64,000 nt of DNA from Sinanaerobacter sp. ZZT-01 (GCF_035621135.1 NZ_CP141728.1:1922001-1986000), one strand, 5' to 3'; counted from the first letter of the stretch, positions 28,811-37,889 are shown. Notes: generated from the letters alone by a model not told the origin. A program made the numbers and translations.

Positions 28811-29824
28811 TTATTGAGGAAGAAATTCATTTGTAAAACCGGAATGCCCTAGTGGAGAAGGAATTAATTTTTGCTCATACATCCAGTCATAAAATGCAAT
28901 CCAGCGCTGCTCGTCAAAGCTTCCCCATTTTGTCTTTTCCGCCTTGTATTCTTTTGCGAGAAATTGCTGACTTGCAGTCACTAAATCTAAGGAAAGCTCA
29001 GGTACTGCATTCACTAGAATTTGAGCCGCATCTTCTGGATTTTCAATTGCATACTCGTATCCCTTTGCGGTTGCTTCCATGAATTTTTTAGAAGTCTCGG
29101 GGTTCTCCTTTAAAAAGTCATTGTTTGCGATGATAAGTGGTGTGTAAAAATCCAAGACGGGTGTTTCGTCGCTGAACTTAATAAAATTAAAGTCAACATT
29201 AGCTAGTCTTGCAGAAATAACGTCCCAAGCTTCATAAACCCATACGACATCAACATCACCTGAGCGGATTAAAGAAACGGAATCCGTAGCTGGTGCAGGC
29301 ACGGTTTTGAGTTTGCTGTAGTCGCAGCCTGCATCAGTCATAGTTTGCTTCATAATTGCAAGCTCTGTGGGACTGTCCCAAGATGCATATGTTTTTCCTT
29401 CCAGTTTGGAGAAATCGTCAATTCCTTTTTCTTTTTCGGAAATTAAGCCTGATGTATTATGATCTATAATTGAGGCAACTGCGGTAATCGGCAAAGGGTT
29501 GTCGAGAGTAAGTTCGGTGCCTAAACCTTCTTGCACGTCAACGCCGAACTGCGCTTTGCCGCTGGCGACCAAGGCAGATGCGCCATTTTCCGGAGGTATG
29601 ACAATTTCTACATCTAATCCCAAATCTTCATAATAGCCCTTTGCTTGTGCAACGTATACCCCGGTGTGGTTAGTGTTTGGTGACCATTCCAGTACAAAGG
29701 TGATTTTCTCTAAATGATCTGCGGAGCTATCCTTTGGATTGTTTGCACCGCAGGAAGATAGGATTAAAAGGAATGATAAGATTAGAATGAGTGCAGCTTG
29801 TTTTCTTATTTTTAAGTGTTTCAT
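28811..29824 (-). CDS. thiY: Thiamine-precursor (HMP) binding lipoprotein (ThiY type)
   Basis: A 337-residue NMT1/THI5-like solute-binding protein. The signal peptide ends in a lipobox (ILSSCG, Cys near residue 24). The mature domain has FVLEWSPNTNHTGVYVA near its start, characteristic of hydroxymethylpyrimidine/formylaminopyrimidine-type binding proteins. The start at 29824 is chosen because AAGGAGAAGAAT precedes it; it shares one base with the permease stop (TAATG). It delivers its ligand to the ThiX-type permease encoded just upstream. Confidence 0.9.
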   Translation of the reverse strand: MKHLKIRKQAALILILSFLLILSSCGANNPKDSSADHLEKITFVLEWSPNTNHTGVYVAQAKGYYEDLGLDVEIVIPPENGASALVASGKAQFGVDVQEGLGTELTLDNPLPITAVASIIDHNTSGLISEKEKGIDDFSKLEGKTYASWDSPTELAIMKQTMTDAGCDYSKLKTVPAPATDSVSLIRSGDVDVVWVYEAWDVISARLANVDFNFIKFSDETPVLDFYTPLIIANNDFLKENPETSKKFMEATAKGYEYAIENPEDAAQILVNAVPELSLDLVTASQQFLAKEYKAEKTKWGSFDEQRWIAFYDWMYEQKLIPSPLGHSGFTNEFLPQ

Positions 29825-30618
29825 TATTCTTCTCCTTTGTTTAAGTATTTCCATGGCATAGATTTCTTTTCAATAATATCGACTAATTTCATGACGAGTA
29901 AACTTACGATGCTGATGAGGAAAATGACAGCAAACATTTTGTCAAAAGCATAGGATTTTCGCACGCGAGTCATATATACGCCTAGTCCCTGCAACCCGCC
30001 CAGCCATTCCGATATGACAGCTCCAACAACGGAATAGGTAGCGGCAACACGTAGACCTGCAAAAAAAGATTCCCTTGCTGCTTTTAATTTGACACGAAAT
30101 AAAATTTGAAAAGAGCTTGCCCCCATACTTTCCAGTAAACGGATCGAATCGGGATCGACGGCACGCAGCCCGCTTAACGTACTGATTACAATCGGGAAAA
30201 AACAGGTTATAAAGATCAAGGTGATCTTTGGCGCAATTCCAAAGCCCATCCAAAGAACCAGCAGGGGAGCAATGGCAATAGTCGGTACGGTTTGTGTCAA
30301 TACGATGACCGGATGAACTGCTTTGTATAACACAGAGAAATGATCCATGATGACAGCAATCAGAACACCGAAAAAAACACTCAGAAAAAGACCGATGACC
30401 GCTTCCTGAAAGGTGGTCACAGAATGCTGCATCAGAAGCGGAAAATCGGTAACAAGAGCATTGAGTACATCTTCCGGAGCAGGAAGCATAAAGGGGGGAA
30501 CCCATTCCATCCGGCAGGTAAGCTCCCATAGAAAAAGGATAAGTGCCAGGAAAGAAATAGGATAAAGCTTATTGGTGATGCTTCGTAACTTTTTTGTCAA
30601 TGCTCCATACCCCCGCAT
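29824..30618 (-). CDS. thiX: Thiamine-precursor ABC transporter permease (ThiX type)
   Basis: A 264-residue membrane permease of the SsuC/TauC-like family with about six helices; the coupling segment contains LLESMGASSFQILFRVKL. It overlaps the upstream YkoF-like gene. The start is uncertain: ATG at 30618 gives a 50-nt overlap, while an in-frame TTG at 30600 with GGGGG upstream would start just before the first membrane helix. Substrate assignment follows from the TPP riboswitch and neighbouring genes. Confidence 0.88.
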   Translation of the reverse strand: MRGYGALTKKLRSITNKLYPISFLALILFLWELTCRMEWVPPFMLPAPEDVLNALVTDFPLLMQHSVTTFQEAVIGLFLSVFFGVLIAVIMDHFSVLYKAVHPVIVLTQTVPTIAIAPLLVLWMGFGIAPKITLIFITCFFPIVISTLSGLRAVDPDSIRLLESMGASSFQILFRVKLKAARESFFAGLRVAATYSVVGAVISEWLGGLQGLGVYMTRVRKSYAFDKMFAVIFLISIVSLLVMKLVDIIEKKSMPWKYLNKGEE

Positions 30619-30874
30619 CCGGATTATAGAAAATTTTCACATAAGAAGCGACGCTTGGGGCCCCTGCACGTATACAGATAAGCTGACATTCTTTCACAAT
30701 GTTCATAAGAGTATCGTAATCACCTTCTATAGTCGTTTCAAACGGACCGACATAGGTATTTAAGCCGGTCGATTTTATATAATCGATTACTTTGTCTACG
30801 ACACGAATCACTTCTTCTCCCTCGACATCCGGTAATACTTGGATTGCAATGCTTGCTTCTGGTTGTTTCATCAT
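30569..30874 (-). CDS. MTH1187/YkoF-family thiamine-binding protein
   Basis: A 101-residue small soluble protein of the MTH1187/YkoF family, which binds thiamine or its pyrimidine moiety in the cytosol. Visible are AIQVLPDVEGEEVIRVVDK, VGPFETTIEGDYDTLMNIV and the C-terminal VKIFYNPDAGVWSIDKK. It is the first gene after the TPP riboswitch and overlaps the permease gene. The usual pairing with ThiXYZ supports a role in handling imported thiamine precursors. The RBS AAGGAG is 6 nt before the first of two tandem ATGs. Confidence 0.9.
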   Translation of the reverse strand: MMKQPEASIAIQVLPDVEGEEVIRVVDKVIDYIKSTGLNTYVGPFETTIEGDYDTLMNIVKECQLICIRAGAPSVASYVKIFYNPDAGVWSIDKKVTKHHQ

Positions 30875-30921
30875 AGTTTACTCCTTTATTTCTTATTCAA
30901 TTGGATAGAATGCGTGAAACG

Positions 30922-30952
30922 TTAAAAAAATTGCGCAGGTTACCCTACGCAG
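30922..30952 (-). terminator. Intrinsic terminator of the TPP riboswitch
   Basis: On the minus strand TGCGTAGG-GTAA-CCTGCGCA (one G-U pair) is followed by ATTTTTTT. It lies immediately 3' of the TPP aptamer and before the first gene, so it is the expression platform. Its 5' arm reuses aptamer-type sequence, consistent with mutually exclusive folding. Confidence 0.85.
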
Positions 30953-30965
30953 AAAAACAAAAACG

Positions 30966-31053
30966 ATATGTTCCTACGTTGGCATTATCCAAATCAGGTT
31001 GTGGGTCAGAAACGAGTCAGTTTCACTCTCAGCCGGATTCACCCAGCTCCCCA
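30966..31053 (-). ncRNA. TPP riboswitch (THI-box)
   Basis: Read on the minus strand, it contains the THI-box landmarks in order: GGGGAGCTGGG, GGCTGAGAG, CTGACCCACAACCTGAT, and GGATAATGCCAACGTAGGAA. These match the TPP aptamer core (the CTGAGA and ACCTGAT..GGATAATGCCA segments). A terminator follows, so TPP binding should stop transcription of the thiamine-precursor transporter operon. Confidence 0.97.
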
Positions 31054-31073
31054 TTTAGAATACTTTCAATTAT

Positions 31074-31102
31074 AGAATAGACTCGATATGCGTGAAAGTC
31101 AA
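31074..31102 (-). promoter_or_regulatory. Promoter of the TPP-riboswitch operon
   Basis: On the minus strand TTGACT, 17-bp spacer, TATTCT, placed about 20 bp before the aptamer. The remaining DNA up to the acetyltransferase start at 31229 holds a TACAAT box near 31171 and no other feature I can support. Confidence 0.7.
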
Positions 31103-31228
31103 TCATTTATCACAGATTATTAAAGAATGAAAATAAGCATGGAGAAGTGCATTTTAATAAAAAATCTGATACAATGTACGGAAGGAATGAGTAAACATCT
31201 TATTGGGAAGATAGAAGGAGTTTATTGC

Positions 31229-31888
31229 ATGAATCAGGCAGAATTTCATTTGATAGATATGGAAAAATATGAACGGCGAGAGCATTTTGACTATTACATG
31301 AAAATGGTCCGCACCAATTATAATTTGACCGCTGATCTTGACCTAACCGCTTTCTATAAAAGGATTAAGAGTAAAAAAATTCAATTTTATCCGGCTTTTA
31401 TATATGCCATAATCATGGGGATTAATCAGAATAAAGAATTTCGAATGCAGGTCGATGCAGAAGGAAGATTGGGATATTGGAATTTTCTGCATCCCTCTTA
31501 TACGATTTTTCACGAAGATGATCATACTTTTTCCGATATATGGAGTGAATTTCATCCGGATTTTTTGACATTCTATAAAAATGCAACAGAGGATATGAAA
31601 ACGTATCGGGGGGTAAAGGGTGTGAAGACAAAACCGGATAAGCCGCAAAATTTCTGCCCGATTTCAGGTGTCCCATGGCTTCACTTCACGAATTACAGCT
31701 GCGATACATTTACGGAGCCGCACATGTATTTTCCGGTGATCAGTTTTGGAAAATACATAGAAAAACAGGAGAAGGTAGAAATTCCTCTATCTATTTTTGT
31801 AAATCACGCGGTAGCAGACGGGTATCATTCATGCAAATTATTTAATGACATACAGAATATTGTAGAGAAAGCAGAGGAGTGGATTTAG
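31229..31888 (+). CDS. Chloramphenicol acetyltransferase homologue (type A)
   Basis: A 219-residue trimeric acetyltransferase of the CAT type, which transfers acetyl from acetyl-CoA to the chloramphenicol 3-hydroxyl. The catalytic His-x3-Asp-Gly is present as NHAVADGYH, with His at residue 193, almost the classical position 195. PWLHFTNYS carries the active-site region. Length is typical (213-220). The start at 31229 has AGAAGGAG 8 nt upstream; the open frame extends 102 nt further but without an RBS. It is followed directly by an HD-domain gene. Whether it confers resistance or acts on a native substrate is unknown. Confidence 0.88.
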   Translation: MNQAEFHLIDMEKYERREHFDYYMKMVRTNYNLTADLDLTAFYKRIKSKKIQFYPAFIYAIIMGINQNKEFRMQVDAEGRLGYWNFLHPSYTIFHEDDHTFSDIWSEFHPDFLTFYKNATEDMKTYRGVKGVKTKPDKPQNFCPISGVPWLHFTNYSCDTFTEPHMYFPVISFGKYIEKQEKVEIPLSIFVNHAVADGYHSCKLFNDIQNIVEKAEEWI

Positions 31889-32377
31889 ATGGATCGGATT
31901 TTAAAGTTACAGAAGGAACTTTTGTATGTGATTGGAGAACAAGAGGGAAAGAAAAAGGAACGAGATCACAGCTTAGACTGGGAACGTGTTCATATGGCTA
32001 GTTGCGCCCGTTTAGGATATTTAATGGCACAAGAACGTGGACAGGATGCGGAGCTTGCTGCCTGCGCATGCAGCGTGCATGATTTTGGAAGGATTTTAAC
32101 CGGCGAGCAGAAGGGACATGCAGAAGAAGGATACCAGCCGGTGAAGAAATTTTTATATGATTTAGATTTATTTACAGAAGAGGAAATTGACTTAATTTCA
32201 TTGGCGGTAAAACATCACAGCAGCAAATCAGAGATTGGAAGCTGGATTGAAGAAATTGTAAAAGATGCAGATGTAGTGGACTGCTATCAATATGGCATGC
32301 CCCTCCTTCGTGACGAACAGAAAGTGCGCTATGATGCGTATATGAATCGGAATCAATATAGACAAACGGAAAGATAA
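31889..32377 (+). CDS. HD-domain phosphohydrolase
   Basis: A 162-residue metal-dependent phosphohydrolase of the HD superfamily. Visible: HMASCARLG, then ACACSVHDFGRIL with the HD doublet, VKHHSS, and VKDADVVDCYQYG with the distal Asp. It begins one base after the acetyltransferase stop, with GAGGAG inside that gene as its RBS, so the two are coupled. The substrate is unknown; HD proteins act on nucleotides or phosphomonoesters. Confidence 0.85.
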   Translation: MDRILKLQKELLYVIGEQEGKKKERDHSLDWERVHMASCARLGYLMAQERGQDAELAACACSVHDFGRILTGEQKGHAEEGYQPVKKFLYDLDLFTEEEIDLISLAVKHHSSKSEIGSWIEEIVKDADVVDCYQYGMPLLRDEQKVRYDAYMNRNQYRQTER

Positions 32378-32540
32378 GCGAATATTTAATCGAACGTTGT
32401 AGAATATTGTTCGTGTTTTCGACCATTTATTGGTTTTTTTATAGGAATTTATTCTGAAATATTGAGAAAACTATTTACGAAACCGAGTGACATTCATTAT
32501 AATAATAAATAGGGTTTGCAGTAAAGAAAGGTGATAAAAA

Positions 32541-33113
32541 ATGCAGCTTTTAAAGGATAGAATCATACAAGATGGAGTCGGAATCGGTACAGAGATATTG
32601 AAGGTTGACTCTTTTTTAAATCATCAGATTGACGTAGAACTTCTTGATCAAATCGCACAAGAATTTAAGCGTTTGTTCGGAGATCAAAATGTAAATAAGA
32701 TATTAACAATTGAAGCTTCTGGAATTGCAATTGCATGCATCACTGCGATGCATTTCGGGAATTTACCAGTCGTATTTGCGAAAAAAACGTCTCCGAACAC
32801 AATGACGGACGAATTTTACGGAGCAGAAGTAAAATCTTTTACAAAAGGAACGGTTTCGATTGCCAGAGTCGCTAAAAAATACTTACAAAAAGGTGATCGA
32901 GTGTTGATCGTGGATGATTTTCTGGCACATGGTGAAGCTGCGTTCGGAATGGCAGACTTAGTGAGACAAGCCGGAGGCAAAGTAGTTGGAATCGGAGCTG
33001 TTATTGAAAAGCAATTTCAGGGTGGGGCTAAAAAACTCAGAAAAGAAAGCTATCGCGTAGAATCCCTTGCGGTTATAAAGTCCATTAAGGACGGTAACAT
33101 AGAATTTCTTTAA
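32541..33113 (+). CDS. xpt: Xanthine phosphoribosyltransferase
   Basis: A 190-residue purine-salvage enzyme that converts xanthine and PRPP to XMP. The PRPP-binding loop is VLIVDDFLAHGEAA near residue 122, and the N-terminal MQLLKDRIIQDGVGIG matches Xpt. Length is normal. It begins a cluster with a nucleoside-binding lipoprotein and an ABC transporter, which makes biological sense as base or nucleoside uptake plus salvage. Unlike many Firmicutes xpt genes I see no purine riboswitch core upstream. The RBS is AAAGGTG. Confidence 0.95.
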   Translation: MQLLKDRIIQDGVGIGTEILKVDSFLNHQIDVELLDQIAQEFKRLFGDQNVNKILTIEASGIAIACITAMHFGNLPVVFAKKTSPNTMTDEFYGAEVKSFTKGTVSIARVAKKYLQKGDRVLIVDDFLAHGEAAFGMADLVRQAGGKVVGIGAVIEKQFQGGAKKLRKESYRVESLAVIKSIKDGNIEFL

Positions 33114-33162
33114 TTAGAAATAAACTAAGGAAACAAAGGATAATGAAAGAAGGAGAGCGAAT

Positions 33163-34287
33163 ATGAAAAGAATTTTGGCACTGTTAATGGTTCTTGTGCT
33201 CGTGATGGGCGCATTTTCCGGTTGCGGCGGAACAACCAAAGAAGCAGAAGAGGAAGACGACGTACTGACAGTCGGATTCATTTATGTAGGACCGGCAAGC
33301 GACGGCGGGTTTTCGGAAGCGCAGGATAATGGAAGAATAGCATTAAAGGATCATTTTAAAGGAAAAGTAAAGACTTTAAAAGTGGAGAGTGTTGCAGAAG
33401 AATCCCAAGCAGTAAAAAGTGCTGCAATTAATCTGATGGATCAAGGCGCAAGTGTAATCGTAGCTACGAGCTTTGGATTTATGAATCCAATTGATGAATT
33501 GGCGAAGGAATACCCGGATGTCAAGTTCCTTCATTTCTCCGGAAATAAAATGAACGATACAAACTTTGGAAACTATTTCGGTGCAATGGAACAGCCGAGA
33601 TACCTTTCCGGCATCATCGCTGGAATGACAACGAAGAGCAATAAGCTTGGATACGTTGCAGCTTATCCTTATACCGAACTTATTATTGGAATTAATGCAT
33701 TTACTTTAGGCGCACAATCCGTAAACCCGGATGTGGAAGTAAAGGTTATTTATACAAACAGCTGGCATGACCCTGCGCAGGAAAAAGAGGCAGCGGAAGC
33801 GTTATTGGATCAAGGTTATGACGTCATCGCACAGCATTGTGATACAGCTGGCCCTCAGATTGCAGCAGAAGCAGCAGGTGCTTATGCAATCGGTTATAAT
33901 ATGGACAGCAGTTCTGCTGCGCCTGGAGCTTATTTAACAGCACCGGTATGGAATCACGGAGCATACTACATTGATCAAATTCAGAAAATCATGGACGGAA
34001 CTTGGACCCCGGGTGCTTATTATGGTACAATGGCAGACGGATACGTACAGCTTGCTCCGTTGACAGATAATGTTTCTGCGGAAGCAAAGGCTAAAGTTAA
34101 AGAAGTTCAGGCTAAGATTGAATCCGGTGAGTTCAATGTCTTCTCAGCTGGAGATAAGGATGTATTATACAATGACGGAAGTGTTATGATTCCGGCAGGT
34201 ACTTCTTTGGACCGCGATTCGATTTGGGGAATTTCAAATCCGGATACTGCTATGACGAAGCTTGTGAAAGGTGCGACCGGACAATAA
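33163..34287 (+). CDS. BMP-family nucleoside-binding lipoprotein
   Basis: A 374-residue basic-membrane-protein (PnrA/BmpA type) solute receptor that captures purine nucleosides. The signal peptide ends in a lipobox (AFSGCG, Cys near residue 20). The mature part shows FIYVGPASDGGFSEAQ and LAKEYPDVKFLHFSGN, typical of the family. It sits between xpt and the ABC genes in the same direction. The RBS is AAGGAGAG. Confidence 0.93.
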   Translation: MKRILALLMVLVLVMGAFSGCGGTTKEAEEEDDVLTVGFIYVGPASDGGFSEAQDNGRIALKDHFKGKVKTLKVESVAEESQAVKSAAINLMDQGASVIVATSFGFMNPIDELAKEYPDVKFLHFSGNKMNDTNFGNYFGAMEQPRYLSGIIAGMTTKSNKLGYVAAYPYTELIIGINAFTLGAQSVNPDVEVKVIYTNSWHDPAQEKEAAEALLDQGYDVIAQHCDTAGPQIAAEAAGAYAIGYNMDSSSAAPGAYLTAPVWNHGAYYIDQIQKIMDGTWTPGAYYGTMADGYVQLAPLTDNVSAEAKAKVKEVQAKIESGEFNVFSAGDKDVLYNDGSVMIPAGTSLDRDSIWGISNPDTAMTKLVKGATGQ

Positions 34288-34332
34288 TCTAAGAATATTT
34301 GTTGCTAGAGTAAACACATCGGAGGGCTTTTT

Positions 34333-35850
34333 ATGAAGCAGGAAATCGCAATCCAAATGCGAGATATTTCGAAAACATTTGGTGAGGTAAAAGCAAATGA
34401 AGATGTGAACCTAACTGTATATGATGGAGAAGTACATGCACTGCTCGGTGAAAATGGGGCGGGAAAAAGTACTTTAATGAACATGCTGTCGGGGATCTAT
34501 ACCCCCGACAGCGGTTCTATTTCTATCCACAATAAGCAGGTTCACTTTACATCACCGAAGGATTCCATTGCACTGGGAATTGGTATGATCCATCAGCACT
34601 TTAAATTAGTAGAGGTGTTAAGTGCAAAAGAAAATATTATTTTAGGCGAAAAGAACGGCTTTTTTACAAAAGGAAAAGAATTAAGCCGAAAGATCAGAGA
34701 GATTTCTGACCGCTATGGACTGGATATCGACCCTGAAAAAAGGGTGTATGAGATGTCTGTAGGGGAGAAGCAGACACTGGAAATTATTAAGGTGCTCTAT
34801 CGGGGAGCAAAGATATTAATCATGGATGAACCGACGGCTGTGTTGACGCCACAGGAGATCAAACGGCTGTTTCAAATCATTCGAAATATGAAAGAAAAGG
34901 GTTGTGCGGTTGTTATTATCACGCACAAGCTGAATGAGGTAATGGAAATCAGTGATCGCATTACCGTTTTGAGAAAGGGAAAATCAGTGGAAACTGTAGA
35001 AACTTCTAAGGTAGAGGTTCCTAATTTGATTGAAATGATGGTCGGGAAAAAAGTAAACCTATCCATCAAAAAGAAAGAGATTGAAAATAAGAAGGTTCTG
35101 TTAGAGGTGGACAATCTGCGTGTTGTCAATCAGGAGAAAAAGAATGCGTTGGATGAAGTCAGCTTTTCTTTGTACGGCGGAGAAATTCTTGGTGTTGCCG
35201 GAGTGGCCGGAAGCGGGCAGAAGGAACTTTGTGAAACGCTTGCAGGACTTGTTAAAGCAGATAAAGGACGTATTTTCTTTGAAGGAGATAATATCGTAGG
35301 AAAAACACCGAGAGATATTATTCAGCTTGGAATTCGTATGGGTTTTATTCCCGAAGACCGACTGGGAATGGGTCTTGTAGGAACCATGGATATTGTGCAC
35401 AATATTATTTTAAAAGACTATCAAAAACAACCGGGCTTATTTTTAAAGAGAGAAGACAGTACTGCCAAAGCGAATAAGATTGTGGAACGGCTGGATATTC
35501 AAACACCAAGCATTTATACCGAGGTAAAAAAGCTTTCCGGAGGAAACATTCAAAAAGTTCTTTTGGGAAGAGAGATTGATTCCGAACCAAAGGTGCTGAT
35601 TACAGCTTACGCAGTACGGGGACTTGATATCGGTGCGTCTTATAAGATTTATGATTTATTGAATGAGCAAAAAGAAAAAGGTGTCGGTGTCCTTTTTATA
35701 GGAGAAGATTTGGATGTTTTAATGGAGCTATGTGACCGTGTTATGGTACTTTGCAATGGAAAGATTACGGGTATTGTCAATACAAGTGAAGTAACAAAGG
35801 AAGAAGTCGGTCTGCTTATGACCGGAGGTTCCTTGGAAAAGGAGGCATAG
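34333..35850 (+). CDS. Nucleoside ABC transporter ATP-binding protein (tandem ABC)
   Basis: A 505-residue protein with two ABC domains, as in simple-sugar/nucleoside importers. The first has Walker A GENGAGKST, signature MSVGEKQ and Walker B ILIMDEPTAVL. The second has a degenerate Walker A (GVAGSGQKEL), signature LSGGNIQK and an altered Walker B region (LITAYAVRGLDIGA), normal in this family, where the second site is weak. It is followed 4 nt later by the first permease. The RBS is GGAGGG. Confidence 0.95.
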   Translation: MKQEIAIQMRDISKTFGEVKANEDVNLTVYDGEVHALLGENGAGKSTLMNMLSGIYTPDSGSISIHNKQVHFTSPKDSIALGIGMIHQHFKLVEVLSAKENIILGEKNGFFTKGKELSRKIREISDRYGLDIDPEKRVYEMSVGEKQTLEIIKVLYRGAKILIMDEPTAVLTPQEIKRLFQIIRNMKEKGCAVVIITHKLNEVMEISDRITVLRKGKSVETVETSKVEVPNLIEMMVGKKVNLSIKKKEIENKKVLLEVDNLRVVNQEKKNALDEVSFSLYGGEILGVAGVAGSGQKELCETLAGLVKADKGRIFFEGDNIVGKTPRDIIQLGIRMGFIPEDRLGMGLVGTMDIVHNIILKDYQKQPGLFLKREDSTAKANKIVERLDIQTPSIYTEVKKLSGGNIQKVLLGREIDSEPKVLITAYAVRGLDIGASYKIYDLLNEQKEKGVGVLFIGEDLDVLMELCDRVMVLCNGKITGIVNTSEVTKEEVGLLMTGGSLEKEA

Positions 35851-35854
35851 GCTT

Positions 35855-36934
35855 ATGTTAAAGGTAAATAAAAGAGCAGAGCTTCCAAAAAACAGGGAAT
35901 CTATCATTCGGATTGGAGCAATTCTATGTTCGATCATCTGCGCCGGACTTGTGCTTGCAATTATGGGGTTTAATCCGGTTCAAATATTTCGGGAGATCAT
36001 GCTGGGAGCTTTTGGAACGCAGATGAGAATGCAACAGACCGCAGTGAAGGCAATTCCTCTTATAGTGACTTCGCTGGGTATTCTGGTTGCATTTAAAATG
36101 AAGTTTTGGAATATTGGAGGAGAAGGACAAATTATGATGGGAGCATTTGGTGCTGCATTGGTTGCATTAAATTTGCCGAATACTCTTCCGATGCCGATTA
36201 TGCTGTTATGTATGGCAGTTGTAGCAATTCTATTTGGTGGCATATGGGCATTTATCCCTGCTTATTTTAAGGCAAAATTTAATACGAATGAAACGATTTT
36301 TACTCTGATGATGAACTATATTGCCATCAAATGGGTGACTTATTTGCAATTTGGACCTTGGAAGGATCCAGCTTCACAAGGATTTCCAAGAATTGCAACA
36401 TTTTCAGAAAATGCAGTACTGCCAAAGCTATTTGGCGTTCACATTGGCTGGGTGATTGCCTTAATTTTAGTTGTACTTATTTATATATTTATTAATCACA
36501 CGAAAAAAGGTTATGAAATTACAGTTGTAGGAGAAAGTTTGGAAACAGCACGCTATGCGGGAATGAATATTAAATCCATTATTATTAGTGCGATGTTGAT
36601 TTCCGGGGGACTTTGTGGTCTGACTGGTATGATTCAGGCTTCAGCAATAGAAAAAACATTAACCGCAAATATTTCTAATAATTATGGATTTACTGCAATT
36701 ATTACAACTTGGCTTTCCCGTTTATCTGCACCGGTGATCTTAGCGGTATGCATCATTTTTGCGGGCTTGCTTCAGGGAGGTGCATATTTGCAAATTGCAA
36801 TGCAGGTTCCGGCTTCGGTAGCGGATATGATTCAAGGAATTATCCTATTTTTCGTATTAGGAAGTGAATTTTTCCTGCAATATAAAGTTTCTTTTACAAA
36901 ATCAGAGAAAACGACAATTAAGGAGGTGGCATAA
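35855..36934 (+). CDS. Nucleoside ABC transporter permease 1
   Basis: A 359-residue branched-chain/ribose-type (BPD_transp_2) membrane permease with 8-10 helices. It contains FWNIGGEGQIMMGAFGAA and GYEITVVGESLETARYAGMN, as in the NupP/YufP-type nucleoside permeases. It lies directly between the ATPase gene and a second permease whose start abuts its stop, so the pair forms a heterodimeric channel. Confidence 0.94.
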   Translation: MLKVNKRAELPKNRESIIRIGAILCSIICAGLVLAIMGFNPVQIFREIMLGAFGTQMRMQQTAVKAIPLIVTSLGILVAFKMKFWNIGGEGQIMMGAFGAALVALNLPNTLPMPIMLLCMAVVAILFGGIWAFIPAYFKAKFNTNETIFTLMMNYIAIKWVTYLQFGPWKDPASQGFPRIATFSENAVLPKLFGVHIGWVIALILVVLIYIFINHTKKGYEITVVGESLETARYAGMNIKSIIISAMLISGGLCGLTGMIQASAIEKTLTANISNNYGFTAIITTWLSRLSAPVILAVCIIFAGLLQGGAYLQIAMQVPASVADMIQGIILFFVLGSEFFLQYKVSFTKSEKTTIKEVA

Positions 36935-37861
36935 ATGACCCCATTTTTAATTGCTGCGGTTGGTGCGGCCATGCCACTGCTTTATGCGACACTGGGAGAA
37001 CTGATAACAGAAAAAGCAGGCAACCTCAATCTAGGTGTAGAAGGCATGATGCTGATGGGAGCGGTCATTGGATTTTCCGTAGGACTTCATACAGGAAATC
37101 CTTATTTAGCTCTGCTTGCGAGCCTTGCAGCCGGTGCAGCCGGTGCGGCGATCTATGCTGTTCTTACGGTTTCTCTTATGGCAAATCAAGTGGTCACAGG
37201 ACTTACACTTACGATCTTTGGTACGGGGTTTTCAAGTTTTGTTGGTGAGGGATTTATGGGAACAGCAGCTCCTGCCGCAATTAAATCCCTTTCAGTGAAA
37301 ATTGCAATTCCCGGACTGTGTCAGATTCCGGTTTTAGGACAAATATTATTTTATCAAGATATATTAGTGTATGTTGGATACCTTTTGGTAATTGCAGTAA
37401 CAATTTATTTGAATCAAACGAAGCTGGGATTGAATCTGCGTGCAGTTGGTGAAAATGCGGCAGCTGCAGATGCTTCCGGTATCAATGTCGCTTTTTATAA
37501 ATATGCACATATCATTGCTGGGGGAGCGATGTGCGGTCTTGGTGGTGCCTATATGTCTTTGGTTACGGTTCCTGTTTGGCAGGAAAATGTAGTAGCAGGC
37601 AGAGGCTGGATTGCTGTTGCGCTGGTTATCTTTGCATCATGGAAGTCCTGGAAAGCTTTGGTAGGTGCTCTCGTATTCGGAGGTCTTAATATTTTGGGAT
37701 TGCGTTTGCAGAGTATGGGAATTCATATTTCACAGTATTTAGTAGATATGCTTCCTTATGCGGCAACGATTCTAATCGTAATTGTCAGCACGAGGAAAAA
37801 TAGAAAAGAAGATATGAATCCTGCCGATTTAGGTGTATCTTATTTTCGTGAGGAACGTTAA
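36935..37861 (+). CDS. Nucleoside ABC transporter permease 2
   Basis: A 308-residue membrane permease of the same family as its neighbour. Visible: ITEKAGNLNLGVEGMMLMGA and LNLRAVGENAAAADASGIN, matching NupQ/YufQ-type subunits. It starts immediately after the preceding stop, with AAGGAGGTG as RBS. It is the last gene of the nucleoside-transport run and is followed by a strong terminator. Confidence 0.94.
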   Translation: MTPFLIAAVGAAMPLLYATLGELITEKAGNLNLGVEGMMLMGAVIGFSVGLHTGNPYLALLASLAAGAAGAAIYAVLTVSLMANQVVTGLTLTIFGTGFSSFVGEGFMGTAAPAAIKSLSVKIAIPGLCQIPVLGQILFYQDILVYVGYLLVIAVTIYLNQTKLGLNLRAVGENAAAADASGINVAFYKYAHIIAGGAMCGLGGAYMSLVTVPVWQENVVAGRGWIAVALVIFASWKSWKALVGALVFGGLNILGLRLQSMGIHISQYLVDMLPYAATILIVIVSTRKNRKEDMNPADLGVSYFREER

Positions 37862-37889
37862 ATTTAGGAAGAATATCAAAATTTATTTG

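Noticed and set aside
29942-30529. 195-codon alternative frame on the same strand as the thiamine-precursor permease
   Set aside because: It lies within a secure permease gene in another frame; Cys/Ser-rich composition without family resemblance.
32378-32540. Purine riboswitch upstream of xpt
   Set aside because: The conserved core and three-way junction elements expected for purine aptamers are not present. Only weak hairpins and an AT-rich stretch are visible.
34333-35850. Degenerate second ABC domain as a sign of pseudogene decay
   Set aside because: A weakened second Walker A/B is normal in nucleoside and simple-sugar ABC ATPases, and the frame is intact.
36935-37861. Recent duplication of permease genes
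   Set aside because: The two permeases share a fold but differ in sequence and length and correspond to the usual heterodimer of this transporter family.
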